Below, in pieces: positions 35,476 through 44,690 of a stretch of DNA of 64,000 bases (position 1 is its first letter; each line of letters starts with the position of its first letter). The stretch covers positions 186,001-250,000 of the forward strand of contig CP065006.1 in the NCBI GenBank assembly GCA_016699695.1, in the 5' to 3' direction. Below the pieces are notes generated by a model that was not told the origin of the DNA, ran no database searches, and saw nothing but the letters and a program-made list of their open reading frames with translations. A program made the position numbers and the translations under genes. This DNA comes from Bacteroidota bacterium (GTDB taxonomy: Bacteria; Bacteroidota; Bacteroidia; Bacteroidales; UBA10428).

Positions 35476-38418
35476 TTAAGTTCGATTTTCTTTCAAGGCA
35501 TTCCATAATATTTCAACAGGATGAAAAACTGTCTTTCCGGTGCCATCTTTTATATGGTGCCTGCATGAGGTACCCGAAGCTACCATTACTTCATCTGTGA
35601 TTAGTGAGCGTACTTTTGGGAAGAGTATGAGCTCTCCTATTTTCATCGACAAATCATAATGTTCTTTTTCGTACCCAAAAGAGCCAGCCATTCCACAGCA
35701 ACCCGATTTAATTTCTTCCACCTGGTAATTTTTCGGTATTGAAAGTGCTTGTTTTGCCGTTAAGGTTCCAGTCATTGCTTTTTGTTGGCAATGCCCATGA
35801 TAGATTACTTTTGTCTCTTGAAGTGTGAATAGGTTAGCATCAATTCTTCCTGCTGCAAATTCACTGGCCATAAACTCTTCAATTGTAAAAGTTCTTTTTG
35901 CCAACTCTATAGCCTCTTGTTTATGCTCACCTCGCAATAAATCAGGATATTCGTCTCTGAAGCTTAAGATGGCCGAAGGTTCAATGCCTACTAAAGGGAC
36001 TTGATTTGGCAATTTCTCAAAGAAAAGCCTTACATTTTTAAGGGCAAGCCTGCGGGCTGTTTCTAAAAATCCTTTCGAAATTCTTGCCCGGCCACTCTCG
36101 AAATGATTTAGGTAGATAAGCCTGTATCCGAGTTTTGATAAGAGCTGTGTAGCTTTAATACCTATGTCAGCTTCGTTGTAATTGGTAAATTCATCCACAA
36201 ACAAAGCCACTTGCCGATCTGAACCTGAATTTGCCTGATTTAGGGTATCCACGTTCTTGTTTAACCAGCGCGACCAGGTTAAGCGTCGGACTTTTGGCAA
36301 GCTGCGCTGCTTTGCAAAACCTATTATCTTTTTAATCGCTCTGCTCGTTAGAGCATTACTAACCAGGTAATTATATATTCCTGGAATATAAGAGGCTAGT
36401 TTTTGACTATAACTAAAGGAGGCTACCAGGTACATTCGCAAAGGACGCCTGTTCGATTGGTAATATTGATAAAGAAATTCCGATTTGAGTTTGGCCATAT
36501 CTACTCCCGACGGACACTCTGTTTTGCAGGCTTTGCACGACAGGCACATATCCAGTATTTCGTACAATTCTTTGTTGTCGAATCGATTAAGTTTTGTAGG
36601 ATTGTTTAATACTTCGCGCAACAAATTGGCACGCGCCCGGGTGGTTTTGTTTTCATCAAAAGTAGCCTGGTAGCTGGGACACATGGTTCCTCCTATCAAG
36701 GCAGATTTTCGGCAATCGGCCGAACCATTGCATTTTTCGGCCATGCGAACCAGACCTAAGGTATCGGAGAAATCAAGTATGGTTTCAAAATCAGGAGTAT
36801 CCTGGCCAGGCACGAAGCGCAAAGAGCTATCCATGGGTGGTGTGCGTGTAATTTTTCCCGGATTAAAAATACCCTCAGGGTCCCAGGTTTGTTTAATGTC
36901 CAATAAAAGCTGGAAATTTTCTTGTCCTATCATATATGGAATAAACTCACCACGGAGCCGGCCATCGCCATGTTCGCCACTTAACGACCCCCGATATTTT
37001 TTTACCAAACGGGCAATTTCGGTGGCTACCAGTCGAAAAAGCCTCACTCCCTCCGGATCCTTAAGATTCAGAACCGGCCGAAGATGCAACTCGCCAGTAG
37101 CAATGTGGGCATAGTACACACACGTTAAATTATGCTGCGCCAATACTTTATTAAACTCTGCAATGTATTCTGGCAAATGACGTGGATTCACAGCAGTATC
37201 TTCAATCACCGGTTGGGGTTTGGCATCACCGGGTATATTGGAGAGCAAACCTAATCCGGCCTTTCTTAAGGCCCAAACTCGTGAAATATCATTGCCGAAC
37301 AAAAGCGGAAAGTGATATCCAAAACCTTCTTGTTTAAATGCAGAAATAAGCGCTTCCGATTTTGCTACGATGGCCCTTTGCGAATCTGCTACAAACTCAA
37401 TGCATAGCAAAGCCTCCGGATCGCCCTCAAGAAAAAACCTATTCTTGCTATGTTCTGCACTGTTGCGGGTACAATCGAGCAAGAACTTATCGATTAACTC
37501 TATGGCCACAGGCTTGTGTGCCAGCGCTACCAGATTTGCTTTTAGGGCTTCTTCGATACTCTTATGATGCACCACCAACAAGCCTGTATGGGCCGGCGGA
37601 AGCGGAACAAGGTTCAATTTTACCTCTGTAATAAAAAGCAAGGTTCCCTCAGATCCACACAAAAGCGAACAAAAATTAAAATCAGTTCCCAAATCATTAA
37701 AAGGTTTCATGCGACTGAGCAAGTCGATGGCATAACCCGTGTTGCGCCTTTTTATTTCTGTATCAGGAAATTCATTTTCAATACGTTGCCTTACTTCTAA
37801 AGGAGACAGTATCTGTGCAATCTGTCGGTATACTTCTCCTTCTAATCCATCTATTTGTGTTTTTAACAAAAACTCTTCATGGCTCAATGCATTAAAAACA
37901 ACTTCGGAGCCATCGCTTAAAAGTCCTTTAATTTCGAGGGTATGGTCGCGGGTGCTACCATAAACAACGGAATGCGCCCCACAAGAATTGTTTCCAACCA
38001 TTCCGCCTACCATGCACCTGTTAGAGGTAGATGTTTCAGGTCCAAAGAATAAACCGAATTTTTTCAGATAAAGATTCAGCTCATCCAGCACTACTCCGGG
38101 TTGAATACGAACCCAATGTTCCTCTGTATTGAGTTCCAGAATTTGATTCATGTATTTCGAACAATCCACAACCAAACCCTTGCCAACCACCTGTCCGGCA
38201 AGCGAAGTACCCGCTGCACGGGGAATAATACTGAGCTTGTTTTCGCGGGCAAAAGCAATTGCCTCTTTCACATCGTTTACATCTTTTGCTACCAGTATTC
38301 CGACAGGTTCCTCGCGATAGGCAGAAGCATCGGTAGCATATATTAAACGGTGCAGCTGATCCGGATAAAACTCACCTTTTACTCTTTTCGAAAAGCTATT
38401 TAATGTATCTTTATTCAT
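35476..38418 (-). CDS. FAD-linked oxidase / Fe-S dehydrogenase fusion (YdiJ/D-2-hydroxyacid dehydrogenase type)
   Basis: A 980-residue fusion comparable to E. coli YdiJ (about 1018). The N-terminal PCMH-type FAD domain has IPRAAGTSLAGQVVGKGLVVD and MVGNNSCGAHSVVYGSTRDH. An FAD-oxidase C domain follows, ending RGSLSGEHGDGRLRGEF. Next are Fe-S ligands (CNGSADCRKSALIGGTMCPS; CLSCKACKTECPSGVDM) and a GlcF-like CCG domain (YHGHCQQKAMTG; KSGCCGMAGSFGYE). Such enzymes oxidise D-2-hydroxyglutarate, D-lactate or glycolate and feed electrons to the respiratory chain; the substrate here is undetermined. Confidence 0.9.
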   Translation of the reverse strand: MNKDTLNSFSKRVKGEFYPDQLHRLIYATDASAYREEPVGILVAKDVNDVKEAIAFARENKLSIIPRAAGTSLAGQVVGKGLVVDCSKYMNQILELNTEEHWVRIQPGVVLDELNLYLKKFGLFFGPETSTSNRCMVGGMVGNNSCGAHSVVYGSTRDHTLEIKGLLSDGSEVVFNALSHEEFLLKTQIDGLEGEVYRQIAQILSPLEVRQRIENEFPDTEIKRRNTGYAIDLLSRMKPFNDLGTDFNFCSLLCGSEGTLLFITEVKLNLVPLPPAHTGLLVVHHKSIEEALKANLVALAHKPVAIELIDKFLLDCTRNSAEHSKNRFFLEGDPEALLCIEFVADSQRAIVAKSEALISAFKQEGFGYHFPLLFGNDISRVWALRKAGLGLLSNIPGDAKPQPVIEDTAVNPRHLPEYIAEFNKVLAQHNLTCVYYAHIATGELHLRPVLNLKDPEGVRLFRLVATEIARLVKKYRGSLSGEHGDGRLRGEFIPYMIGQENFQLLLDIKQTWDPEGIFNPGKITRTPPMDSSLRFVPGQDTPDFETILDFSDTLGLVRMAEKCNGSADCRKSALIGGTMCPSYQATFDENKTTRARANLLREVLNNPTKLNRFDNKELYEILDMCLSCKACKTECPSGVDMAKLKSEFLYQYYQSNRRPLRMYLVASFSYSQKLASYIPGIYNYLVSNALTSRAIKKIIGFAKQRSLPKVRRLTWSRWLNKNVDTLNQANSGSDRQVALFVDEFTNYNEADIGIKATQLLSKLGYRLIYLNHFESGRARISKGFLETARRLALKNVRLFFEKLPNQVPLVGIEPSAILSFRDEYPDLLRGEHKQEAIELAKRTFTIEEFMASEFAAGRIDANLFTLQETKVIYHGHCQQKAMTGTLTAKQALSIPKNYQVEEIKSGCCGMAGSFGYEKEHYDLSMKIGELILFPKVRSLITDEVMVASGTSCRHHIKDGTGKTVFHPVEILWNALKENRT

Positions 38419-38504
38419 TGCAAAATCGCCTACAAATTAGATAAATTTCAATCTGTTACCATCAAATAGATAGTATTTAAAAGTTCTCTCAAAAGTAATG
38501 AAAG

Positions 38505-40400
38505 ATGCGAATTAATACTTTGGTACTTCTTTTATTAACAGTGCTGGTTTGTGATAATTGTTCTCAATTCGATCAAAAACCACCCAAAATTCCTTTGGAA
38601 GATTTTTTTCGGAATCCGGAAATGATTTCCATAAAGATTTCTCCAAATGGCCGCTACATTTCATATCTGGCGCCATGGAATAACCGAATGAACTTGCATG
38701 TTCAAGAACTTGAAACCAATAAAACAACCCAAATTACATTCGAAACTACCCGCGACCTTGGTGGCTATTTCTGGGCCAACGATACGCGACTGATTTTTGT
38801 GAAAGATGAAGAAGGCAACGAAGAGTTTAAGCTCTACTCAGTAAACCTTGATGGTTCGGACTCGAAATGCCTTACTTGTTTTAAAGGAGTTAGCATGGTT
38901 TTAATTAATGAATTACCCTGTAAACCAGAAGAAGTTATCATTGGATTAAACCTACGCGACTCGACTGTTTTTGATCCATACCGCTTAAATATCGAAACAG
39001 GACAAATTAAGTTACTTGCCAAAAATCCAGGAAATATTATCGAATGGATTACGGATCATGAAGGAAATCTGCGCTTGGCAGTGGCCATAATTGGAGGTGT
39101 GAATCAGGTTATCCTTTACCGCGATTCAGAAAGCAAACCTTTTGTACCAATCCTCACCACAACCTGGCGCGATAGTTTTATCCCTCAGTTTTTCACTTTT
39201 GACAACCGCGGTATTTTTGCTCTCTCCAATATTGGTCGTGATAAATTAGAAGTGGTGGTGTTCGATCCAAAATCGAAAACTGAAACATCGGTGCTTTTTA
39301 AAAATGAACATGTCGATGTAACGGATCTTAAATTCAGCCGCAATCGCAAGGTACTCATATCCGCAGGATTCCATATTGCAAAGCAGCACGAGCACTTTTT
39401 CGACGAAACTCGTGAAAACCACTTTCGGTTGATTCAAAATAAACTTAAAGAATATAATATTAAAATTGAGTCGAGCAATACAGATGAAACCATATTCATC
39501 GTAAAGGCATACAACGACCGGGCAAAAGGCATTTATTTTCTGTACCGCACTCACGACGAATCACTTACTTTAATTACAAACACAAGTAGTTGGCTGGAAG
39601 AAGAACATCTGGCTACTACCAAACCAGTAAGCTTTTTAAGCCGCGATGGACTAACACTAAATGGGTACCTTACTCTTCCGCCAGGCATCAAAGCTAAAAA
39701 TCTTCCATTGATCATTCATCCGCATGGCGGTCCGTGGATTCGCGATTATTGGGAATTTAATCCTGAAATACAGTTTTTAGCCAATCGTGGTTATGCTGTT
39801 TTGCAAATAAACTATCGTGGTTCTGCTGGATATGGAAAAGAGTTTTGGCTTAAATCGGTGAAACAATGGGGGCTCGCCATGCAAAATGACCTTACCGATG
39901 GGGCCAGATGGCTCATCGATAAAGGAATTGCTGACCAGGAGCGAATAGCTATTTATGGTTCGAGTTGGGGAGGTTACGCCGCCCTGGCTGGATTGACATT
40001 TACTCCTGAGTTGTATGCCTGTGGCATTGATAATGTAGGCCCATCGAACCTGTTTACTTTTATGCAATCTCTACCTCCCTATTGGCAACCATTAAGAGAA
40101 ATGTTCTTCGAAATGGTAGGAGACCCTGAAAAAGATAGTCTATTATTAGCTAAAATATCCCCAGCTCTTCATACCGAAAACATTCGTGCCCCCGTTTTAA
40201 TAGCGCAGGGTGCAAACGATCCTAGGGTCAATAAGGCTGAGGCAGACCAGATTGTAAACGCCCTTAGGGCGCAAGGCAAGGAAGTTGAATACCTTTTAAT
40301 TGAAAACGAAGGGCATGGATTTAAAAATGAGGAAAATCGCTTCGCATTCTATCGAACCATGGAAATATTTCTCGAAAAGCATTTATTATCAAGTAAATAA
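38505..40400 (+). CDS. S9-family peptidase (prolyl oligopeptidase-type)
   Basis: A 631-residue exported serine peptidase. The hydrophobic N-terminus (MRINTLVLLLLTVLVCDNCS) could be a signal or lipoprotein peptide, though the lipobox is not canonical. Residues about 40-360 form a propeller (ISIKISPNGRYISYLAPW, FSRNRKVLISAG). The C-terminal alpha/beta-hydrolase has HPHGGPWIRDYWEFNPEIQF, nucleophile elbow GSSWGGYAAL, Asp in AQGANDPRVNKAE and His in ENEGHGF. It probably cleaves peptides as a nutrient scavenger. The next gene follows after 19 bp. Confidence 0.92.
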   Translation: MRINTLVLLLLTVLVCDNCSQFDQKPPKIPLEDFFRNPEMISIKISPNGRYISYLAPWNNRMNLHVQELETNKTTQITFETTRDLGGYFWANDTRLIFVKDEEGNEEFKLYSVNLDGSDSKCLTCFKGVSMVLINELPCKPEEVIIGLNLRDSTVFDPYRLNIETGQIKLLAKNPGNIIEWITDHEGNLRLAVAIIGGVNQVILYRDSESKPFVPILTTTWRDSFIPQFFTFDNRGIFALSNIGRDKLEVVVFDPKSKTETSVLFKNEHVDVTDLKFSRNRKVLISAGFHIAKQHEHFFDETRENHFRLIQNKLKEYNIKIESSNTDETIFIVKAYNDRAKGIYFLYRTHDESLTLITNTSSWLEEEHLATTKPVSFLSRDGLTLNGYLTLPPGIKAKNLPLIIHPHGGPWIRDYWEFNPEIQFLANRGYAVLQINYRGSAGYGKEFWLKSVKQWGLAMQNDLTDGARWLIDKGIADQERIAIYGSSWGGYAALAGLTFTPELYACGIDNVGPSNLFTFMQSLPPYWQPLREMFFEMVGDPEKDSLLLAKISPALHTENIRAPVLIAQGANDPRVNKAEADQIVNALRAQGKEVEYLLIENEGHGFKNEENRFAFYRTMEIFLEKHLLSSK

Positions 40401-40419
40401 GATTACAATCTCTTACTTC

Positions 40420-40860
40420 ATGAAACCAAAATTTTTACTTTTAGCAATACTGTGCTCAGGTGTATTTTCTGCCTGCCAACAAAAAAACCTAGAAGAACTC
40501 AAAGCTGAAATTCAGCAAACAGAAGATGGTTTTATGTTAGAACTGCAAACCAAAGGTGCTGCTGAAGCCTTTTACAATTACGCCGCCGAAGATGCGGTAA
40601 TTCTTCGAGGAAATGATTCTCTGATAAAGGGCAAAGAACCAATTAGAAATTATTATTCCCAAGCAATTTTTGAAAATGCTACGGCTGAATGGAAACCTGA
40701 TTTTATCGAAGTTTCGGAAGATGGCTCAATAGCATACTCCTATGGGCGATATCAATGGCACTTTCGCGACTCAACCGGTAATGTAAAATCCTGGCAGGGA
40801 GTTTACCATACGATATGGAAAAAATTACCAGATGGAAACTGGAAATATGTATGGGATTAG
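40420..40860 (+). CDS. SnoaL/DUF4440-like lipoprotein
   Basis: A 146-residue protein with a lipoprotein signal (MKPKFLLLAILCSGVFSAC, Cys at 19) and an NTF2-like fold pattern of the DUF4440 type: TEDGFMLELQTKGAAEAFYNYAAEDAVILRG, KEPIRNYYSQAI, SYGRYQWHF, GVYHTIWKKLPDGNWKYVWD. Such proteins are often annotated as ketosteroid-isomerase-like but usually lack an assigned reaction. The start is ATG 40420. It is co-transcribed with the S9 peptidase and followed by a strong bidirectional terminator. Confidence 0.85.
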   Translation: MKPKFLLLAILCSGVFSACQQKNLEELKAEIQQTEDGFMLELQTKGAAEAFYNYAAEDAVILRGNDSLIKGKEPIRNYYSQAIFENATAEWKPDFIEVSEDGSIAYSYGRYQWHFRDSTGNVKSWQGVYHTIWKKLPDGNWKYVWD

Positions 40861-40887
40861 CCACCTTACTTATAGTTTAACTAATAA

Positions 40888-40926
40888 CAAAAAAACCTTC
40901 ATCGAGGATGAAGGTTTTTTTGTTTT
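40888..40926. terminator. Bidirectional intrinsic terminator
   Basis: A-run, stem AACCTTCATC/GATGAAGGTT with loop GAG and a T-run, between convergent genes ending at 40860 and 40943. Confidence 0.9.
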
Positions 40927-40942
40927 ACCACTACCAATTCAA

Positions 40943-42217
40943 TTAGTGACTGTCCAGCTCGCGTGTAACCGAAATTGCTGCAATAGTTCCATCGGCAATT
41001 GCAGTGGTAATTTGGCGGTATTTTTTACTGCTTACATCGCCCACTGCATAAACTCCTTCGATACTGGTAAGTTTATCTTCATTGGTCTTAATGAAACCCC
41101 AATCATCAAGCTCCAATTTATCGGTAAACATGGCTGTATTGGCCTTCCATCCAATAAAGATGAATGCGCCATCCGATTCGATTTCCTTGCGGGTTTTTGT
41201 TTTCAGGTCTTCTACTTCTACAATTATTTTATCACCAAGCCTTCTAAAACCGCGAGGTTCATGCTCCAGCATAAAATCAATCTTTTCGTTGGCAAAAGCC
41301 TTTTCCTGTGCTAATTTATTGGCCTGAAGCTTATCGAACTGGTGAACAATGGTAATTTTACTCGCAAATTTGGAGATAAAATCAGATTCTTCGATGGCCG
41401 AATTACCGCCGCCAATTACTACCGCATGCTTGCCTACGAAATACTTTGCATCGCAGGTGGCACAATACGAGATCCCGTTTCCTTTTAATTCTTGTTCACC
41501 TGGCACATTCAGCAGGTTAGGCGTTGTTCCGGTAGCAATAATTATTTTCTTTGCCTTGATGGTTTCATACTCGTCAATCACAATTTCTTTATTCACTAAA
41601 TCTACCTTGGTCACATCTACGGCCACTTTGTATGAGGTACCACATTGTTTGGTTTGTTCGCTCATAAAGTGCGATAACATATAGCCAGGCTGAGGATCGA
41701 TGAAACCCGGATAATTCGAAACCTGGTGGGTGGTAGAAACAGCACCGCCGGGCAATCCTACATCAATTAATACAGCATTCACACGAGCCTGGCACAAATA
41801 CAAACCAGCAGTTAAGCCACCGGGGCCACCCCCTAGAATCGCGACATCGTATTCACTAATCTGTGGTTTAATGGCTGATTTTATTTTATCTACCTTTTCT
41901 TTGCCTACTAAAAACTTCATTCCTTCGAAGAGTTCATGTCGCTTGATACCTCCGGTAAGCCTGATTCCAACTTCCTTTCCATCTTCGAAAAACAAAACGG
42001 TTGGTGATCCTTTCACACCCAGTTTTTCAGCAAGGTCACGGTTCTTTTGCCTGAAAACCTTCACAAACTTTGCCTCATTCTTAAATAGTTCGCCCACAGT
42101 ATCATACTTTGGTGCCAGAGCCTCACAAGGTGGACATTCATCGGAATAAAAATCAACGACTACTTTACCACCTTGTATTACTTCCTTTTCAAATTCAGCT
42201 GAAGATATTTCCTTCAT
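40943..42217 (-). CDS. Thioredoxin-thioredoxin reductase fusion
   Basis: A 424-residue protein with two modules. Residues 1-105 are a thioredoxin domain with active site C28-P-P-C31 (unlike the common CGPC) and the cis-Pro in VKGSPTVLFF. Residues about 120-424 are a thioredoxin reductase with FAD motif GGGPGGLTAG (129-138), redox pair C252-A-T-C255, NADPH motif GGGNSA (269-274) and the closing GVYAVGDVS. The thioredoxin-first order is opposite to the known Mycobacterium leprae fusion. It would carry electrons from NADPH to disulfides in one polypeptide. Confidence 0.93.
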   Translation of the reverse strand: MKEISSAEFEKEVIQGGKVVVDFYSDECPPCEALAPKYDTVGELFKNEAKFVKVFRQKNRDLAEKLGVKGSPTVLFFEDGKEVGIRLTGGIKRHELFEGMKFLVGKEKVDKIKSAIKPQISEYDVAILGGGPGGLTAGLYLCQARVNAVLIDVGLPGGAVSTTHQVSNYPGFIDPQPGYMLSHFMSEQTKQCGTSYKVAVDVTKVDLVNKEIVIDEYETIKAKKIIIATGTTPNLLNVPGEQELKGNGISYCATCDAKYFVGKHAVVIGGGNSAIEESDFISKFASKITIVHQFDKLQANKLAQEKAFANEKIDFMLEHEPRGFRRLGDKIIVEVEDLKTKTRKEIESDGAFIFIGWKANTAMFTDKLELDDWGFIKTNEDKLTSIEGVYAVGDVSSKKYRQITTAIADGTIAAISVTRELDSH

Positions 42218-42305
42218 TATTTTATATTATTAGTGTTTCCTAAATTTTAACATTTCGTTTACACTTATTGTGCCAGTTTGCATGATACTGACATAATTAC
42301 ATACT

Positions 42306-42323
42306 TATCTGCATATGTAGATA
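42306..42323. promoter_or_regulatory. Palindrome upstream of the thioredoxin reductase fusion
   Basis: TATCT-G-CATATG-T-AGATA, an 18-bp inverted repeat with one mismatched pair, 89 bp before the start at 42217. A possible operator; the binding protein is unknown. Confidence 0.35.
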
Positions 42324-42401
42324 TAATAGATATATTAAAGCGTAAGAACAATACGGCAAGTTAAGAAAAAGAATCGAACAGTTCTTTTAAGACAGTTTGA
42401 A

Positions 42402-43706
42402 TTACTTTGTAAAATAATGAGCAATACCAAGTTCAAGCAATTCACGCACAGGCCTGCAATCGGGAGTATTCACCGAACCGTGATTGTTTTTAGCTACCGA
42501 AGCACAACCTCCACCACAAGCCAGTTGTAACTCACACGACCGGCATTTTTCAATCGACAGCACATCACGATCCGACCATTCGGCAACAGCATCCTCATTC
42601 AGTTTTACTTCCGGATAAAAGCTACCCAGCTCCTCGCCGGGCTTACCGACTGTGGCAGTGCAAGAATATATTTTACCTCTATAGTCAAAAGCCCATTCTG
42701 TCTTGGTTCCGGGGCAGGAATCGAATAAAGGATCTGGGAGTATTCCTTCCTGAAATAAAAATTTGGCGACAGAAAAAGCAGGTTTATGAAACTCAGCTAC
42801 AAAAGGATATTCCTTTAGCATCTGGTAAATTGATTCGTACATCTCAAGTCTGCTAAACAAGCGCGATGCCTGGCTTTGACAATGATGAAGTTCGTAATTA
42901 CGCCCTAGCTGAGTTTTGAAATAGGCCGATTTTGTCCATTCCTTTTCAATTGCAAAGCGCGCAAATTCAGGCAGATTGCTGATATTTTCTTTATCGAGTA
43001 CCATACGCAGATTAACTGGTATTTTCTCCCGGATACAGCCATCAATTCCTTCTACAATCTTGGCAAAAGTAGATTGTCCGCTCTTGTGTTTCCGTCTGCT
43101 ATCGTGTACACTTTCGGTTCCATCGAGGGTAACCTGAATTTCGCGAATATGTGCTTCTTTTAGTATTGGTATGTATTCGGTTAAGTGAAAACCATTTGTA
43201 ACAATAGCTACGTCTAAACCCGCGTCTTTGGCTCTGTTTAGCAAGCTTGCAATCTGCTTTTTATGCTGCCCGGATGGTAAAAGTGGTTCGCCACCAAAAA
43301 TGGTAATGTATTTTTTCCGACCCAAAAACTGAGCCTTCACATAGCCAAAGAAAGCACCAAGAACCTCTTCCGAAAAATTGCTCTGTGTATTGATGTATTC
43401 ATCCTGGTAACAATATGAACAAGAGAAATTGCAAACATAACCTGGCACATAAAATATTTGAACCTCGTCTGTACTGCGCGTATCAATAAAATCGAGGTAT
43501 TTCTTCTTATACATCTTTTCCTCTTCCACCAAATCAACCACATAGCCAGCCTCGATAAACTCCTGACGCATTAATCCATCTTCAGAGTTTAATAATTTCC
43601 ATTCTTCTTTCGACAGAATATCGGCATTCTGAGACAATAAATTAACAACAAAGTATTTGTCAGAATCTTTTATGGCTGATATAATGTTAAACCTTGATAG
43701 CTTCAT
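42402..43706 (-). CDS. Radical SAM/SPASM peptide maturase
   Basis: A 434-residue enzyme. The N-terminal segment (MKLSRFNIISAIKDSDKYFV, NLLSQNADILSKEEWKLL) is the substrate-engaging region of SPASM maturases. The radical SAM cluster motif CNFSCSYC places C92, C96 and C99. IFGGEPLL, VTNGFHL and VTLDGTESVHDSRR follow. The C-terminal SPASM domain carries SCPG, YSCTATVG, CRSCELQLACGGGC and DCRP, enough Cys for two extra 4Fe-4S clusters. I start at ATG 43706; an in-frame GTG at 43766 adds 20 unsupported residues. Its likely substrate is the 31-residue peptide at 43893-43988. Confidence 0.88.
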   Translation of the reverse strand: MKLSRFNIISAIKDSDKYFVVNLLSQNADILSKEEWKLLNSEDGLMRQEFIEAGYVVDLVEEEKMYKKKYLDFIDTRSTDEVQIFYVPGYVCNFSCSYCYQDEYINTQSNFSEEVLGAFFGYVKAQFLGRKKYITIFGGEPLLPSGQHKKQIASLLNRAKDAGLDVAIVTNGFHLTEYIPILKEAHIREIQVTLDGTESVHDSRRKHKSGQSTFAKIVEGIDGCIREKIPVNLRMVLDKENISNLPEFARFAIEKEWTKSAYFKTQLGRNYELHHCQSQASRLFSRLEMYESIYQMLKEYPFVAEFHKPAFSVAKFLFQEGILPDPLFDSCPGTKTEWAFDYRGKIYSCTATVGKPGEELGSFYPEVKLNEDAVAEWSDRDVLSIEKCRSCELQLACGGGCASVAKNNHGSVNTPDCRPVRELLELGIAHYFTK

Positions 43707-43857
43707 CAGGAATTTAAAAGTATTTTGGTTGATACCTGCTTCTTCACAAACAAGAAGCAAATTCACATCTCAATTTTACCGTGAACTGATAAAATTGCAA
43801 GTAAGAATAATCGTGTAACAGGGAATTTTACTTTGTTAGACTAATCCAACCAGAACA

Positions 43858-43890
43858 GAAAAAAAAAGAATGTGGGGAAAACCCCACTTT
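43858..43890 (-). terminator. Terminator between peptide gene and maturase gene
   Basis: Read on the minus strand: AAAGTGGGG-TTTT-CCCCAC then a run of about ten T's, three bases after the peptide stop. It would leave the peptide transcript abundant and the maturase expressed by read-through. Confidence 0.85.
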
Positions 43891-43892
43891 CT

Positions 43893-43988
43893 TTAATCGT
43901 GACAGCCAGCAACAATTTTAGATTGCTTGGCACAACATTGAGCAACTTGCTGTTTGTTGGTTACTTTTTTGTTTACAAGTGTTTTCAT
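43893..43988 (-). CDS. Candidate RiPP precursor peptide, 31 residues
   Basis: A 31-codon gene, 11 bp after the methyltransferase stop. The first half is a basic leader-like stretch (MKTLVNKKVTNKQQVAQ); the second half is CCAKQSKIVAGCHD with cysteines at 18, 19 and 29. Position between a methyltransferase and a radical SAM/SPASM maturase, plus a strong terminator right after the stop, is the layout expected for a ribosomally made, modified peptide such as a thioether-linked product. I know no named family for it. A metal-binding peptide is the main alternative. Confidence 0.7.
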   Translation of the reverse strand: MKTLVNKKVTNKQQVAQCCAKQSKIVAGCHD

Positions 43989-43999
43989 AAAATTTATTC

Positions 44000-44641
44000 T
44001 TAATTACAACAATTATTTGTTTTAAACCCCTTTATGGTAAAACTACACACCGAGATTGCACCTTTTTTATAGGGTGCACTTTCTTCCAGAATTTCAATTT
44101 TCTTAAAACCTGCCTTCGCGAGCTGGTCTAAATATTCCAGACGGGTTACAGAACCTGCCCAACATTCTGCAATAGCCTCCGGATCTGTTCTATATTGCTC
44201 TGGCACAGGCTGTAAAGAGTAAATGTCACTCACAACAAACCTTCCATTGGTGTTAAGTACCCGAAAAATCTCATTCCAAACTTTCTGCTTGTCGGTGGCA
44301 TGATTAATGGTACAGTTGGAAATGACCAGGTCGATTGAATTATCTTCCAGGGGAATATGTTCAAGCTCCGACTTTATAAACTTTACATTCTCTATACCTA
44401 GCTTAACAGCAGTAGATTCCGCTTTTTGCAGCATCCCGTCGGAAATATCCAGTCCATACACAAAACCCTCTTTACCAACCTCTTCCGCCATGCGTAGAAC
44501 ATCATTTCCCCTGCCGCTGCCAAGATCAAGGCAGGTTTCACCTGTTTGGGGTTTAGAATAATCTAAGGCTCCCCCGCAAGATAAACAACAGTTTTCGGTA
44601 GCAAGTGTGCTGTACCGCGCATTAATTTCAATAAGTGCCAT
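44000..44641 (-). CDS. ArsM-like SAM-dependent methyltransferase
   Basis: A 213-residue class I methyltransferase. SAM-binding motif DLGSGRGND follows C37; VYGLDISDGML and SNCTINHATDKQKVWNEIFRVL follow. C110 (in SNC) and C160 (in ECWAG) match conserved cysteines of arsenite methyltransferases. Unusually it also has an N-terminal CCLSCGG cluster (C18, C19, C22) and ends in NNCCN. It heads the unit containing the Cys peptide and the maturase, so its substrate may be the peptide rather than arsenic; both remain possible. Confidence 0.8.
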   Translation of the reverse strand: MALIEINARYSTLATENCCLSCGGALDYSKPQTGETCLDLGSGRGNDVLRMAEEVGKEGFVYGLDISDGMLQKAESTAVKLGIENVKFIKSELEHIPLEDNSIDLVISNCTINHATDKQKVWNEIFRVLNTNGRFVVSDIYSLQPVPEQYRTDPEAIAECWAGSVTRLEYLDQLAKAGFKKIEILEESAPYKKGAISVCSFTIKGFKTNNCCN

Positions 44642-44661
44642 TCACTTGAAAATTTGATTGA

Positions 44662-44690
44662 CAAATATAATAAATAATAACATATCTAAA
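44662..44690 (-). promoter_or_regulatory. Promoter of the methyltransferase-peptide-maturase unit
   Basis: On the minus strand: TTTA (-33), 17 bases, TATATTTG (perfect TAnnTTTG), about 20 bp before the start at 44641. Confidence 0.6.

Noticed and set aside
43738..43758. GCTTCTT/AAGAAGC hairpin just before the maturase
   Set aside because: Seven-bp stem in the leader could affect translation, but without conservation data it cannot be told from chance.
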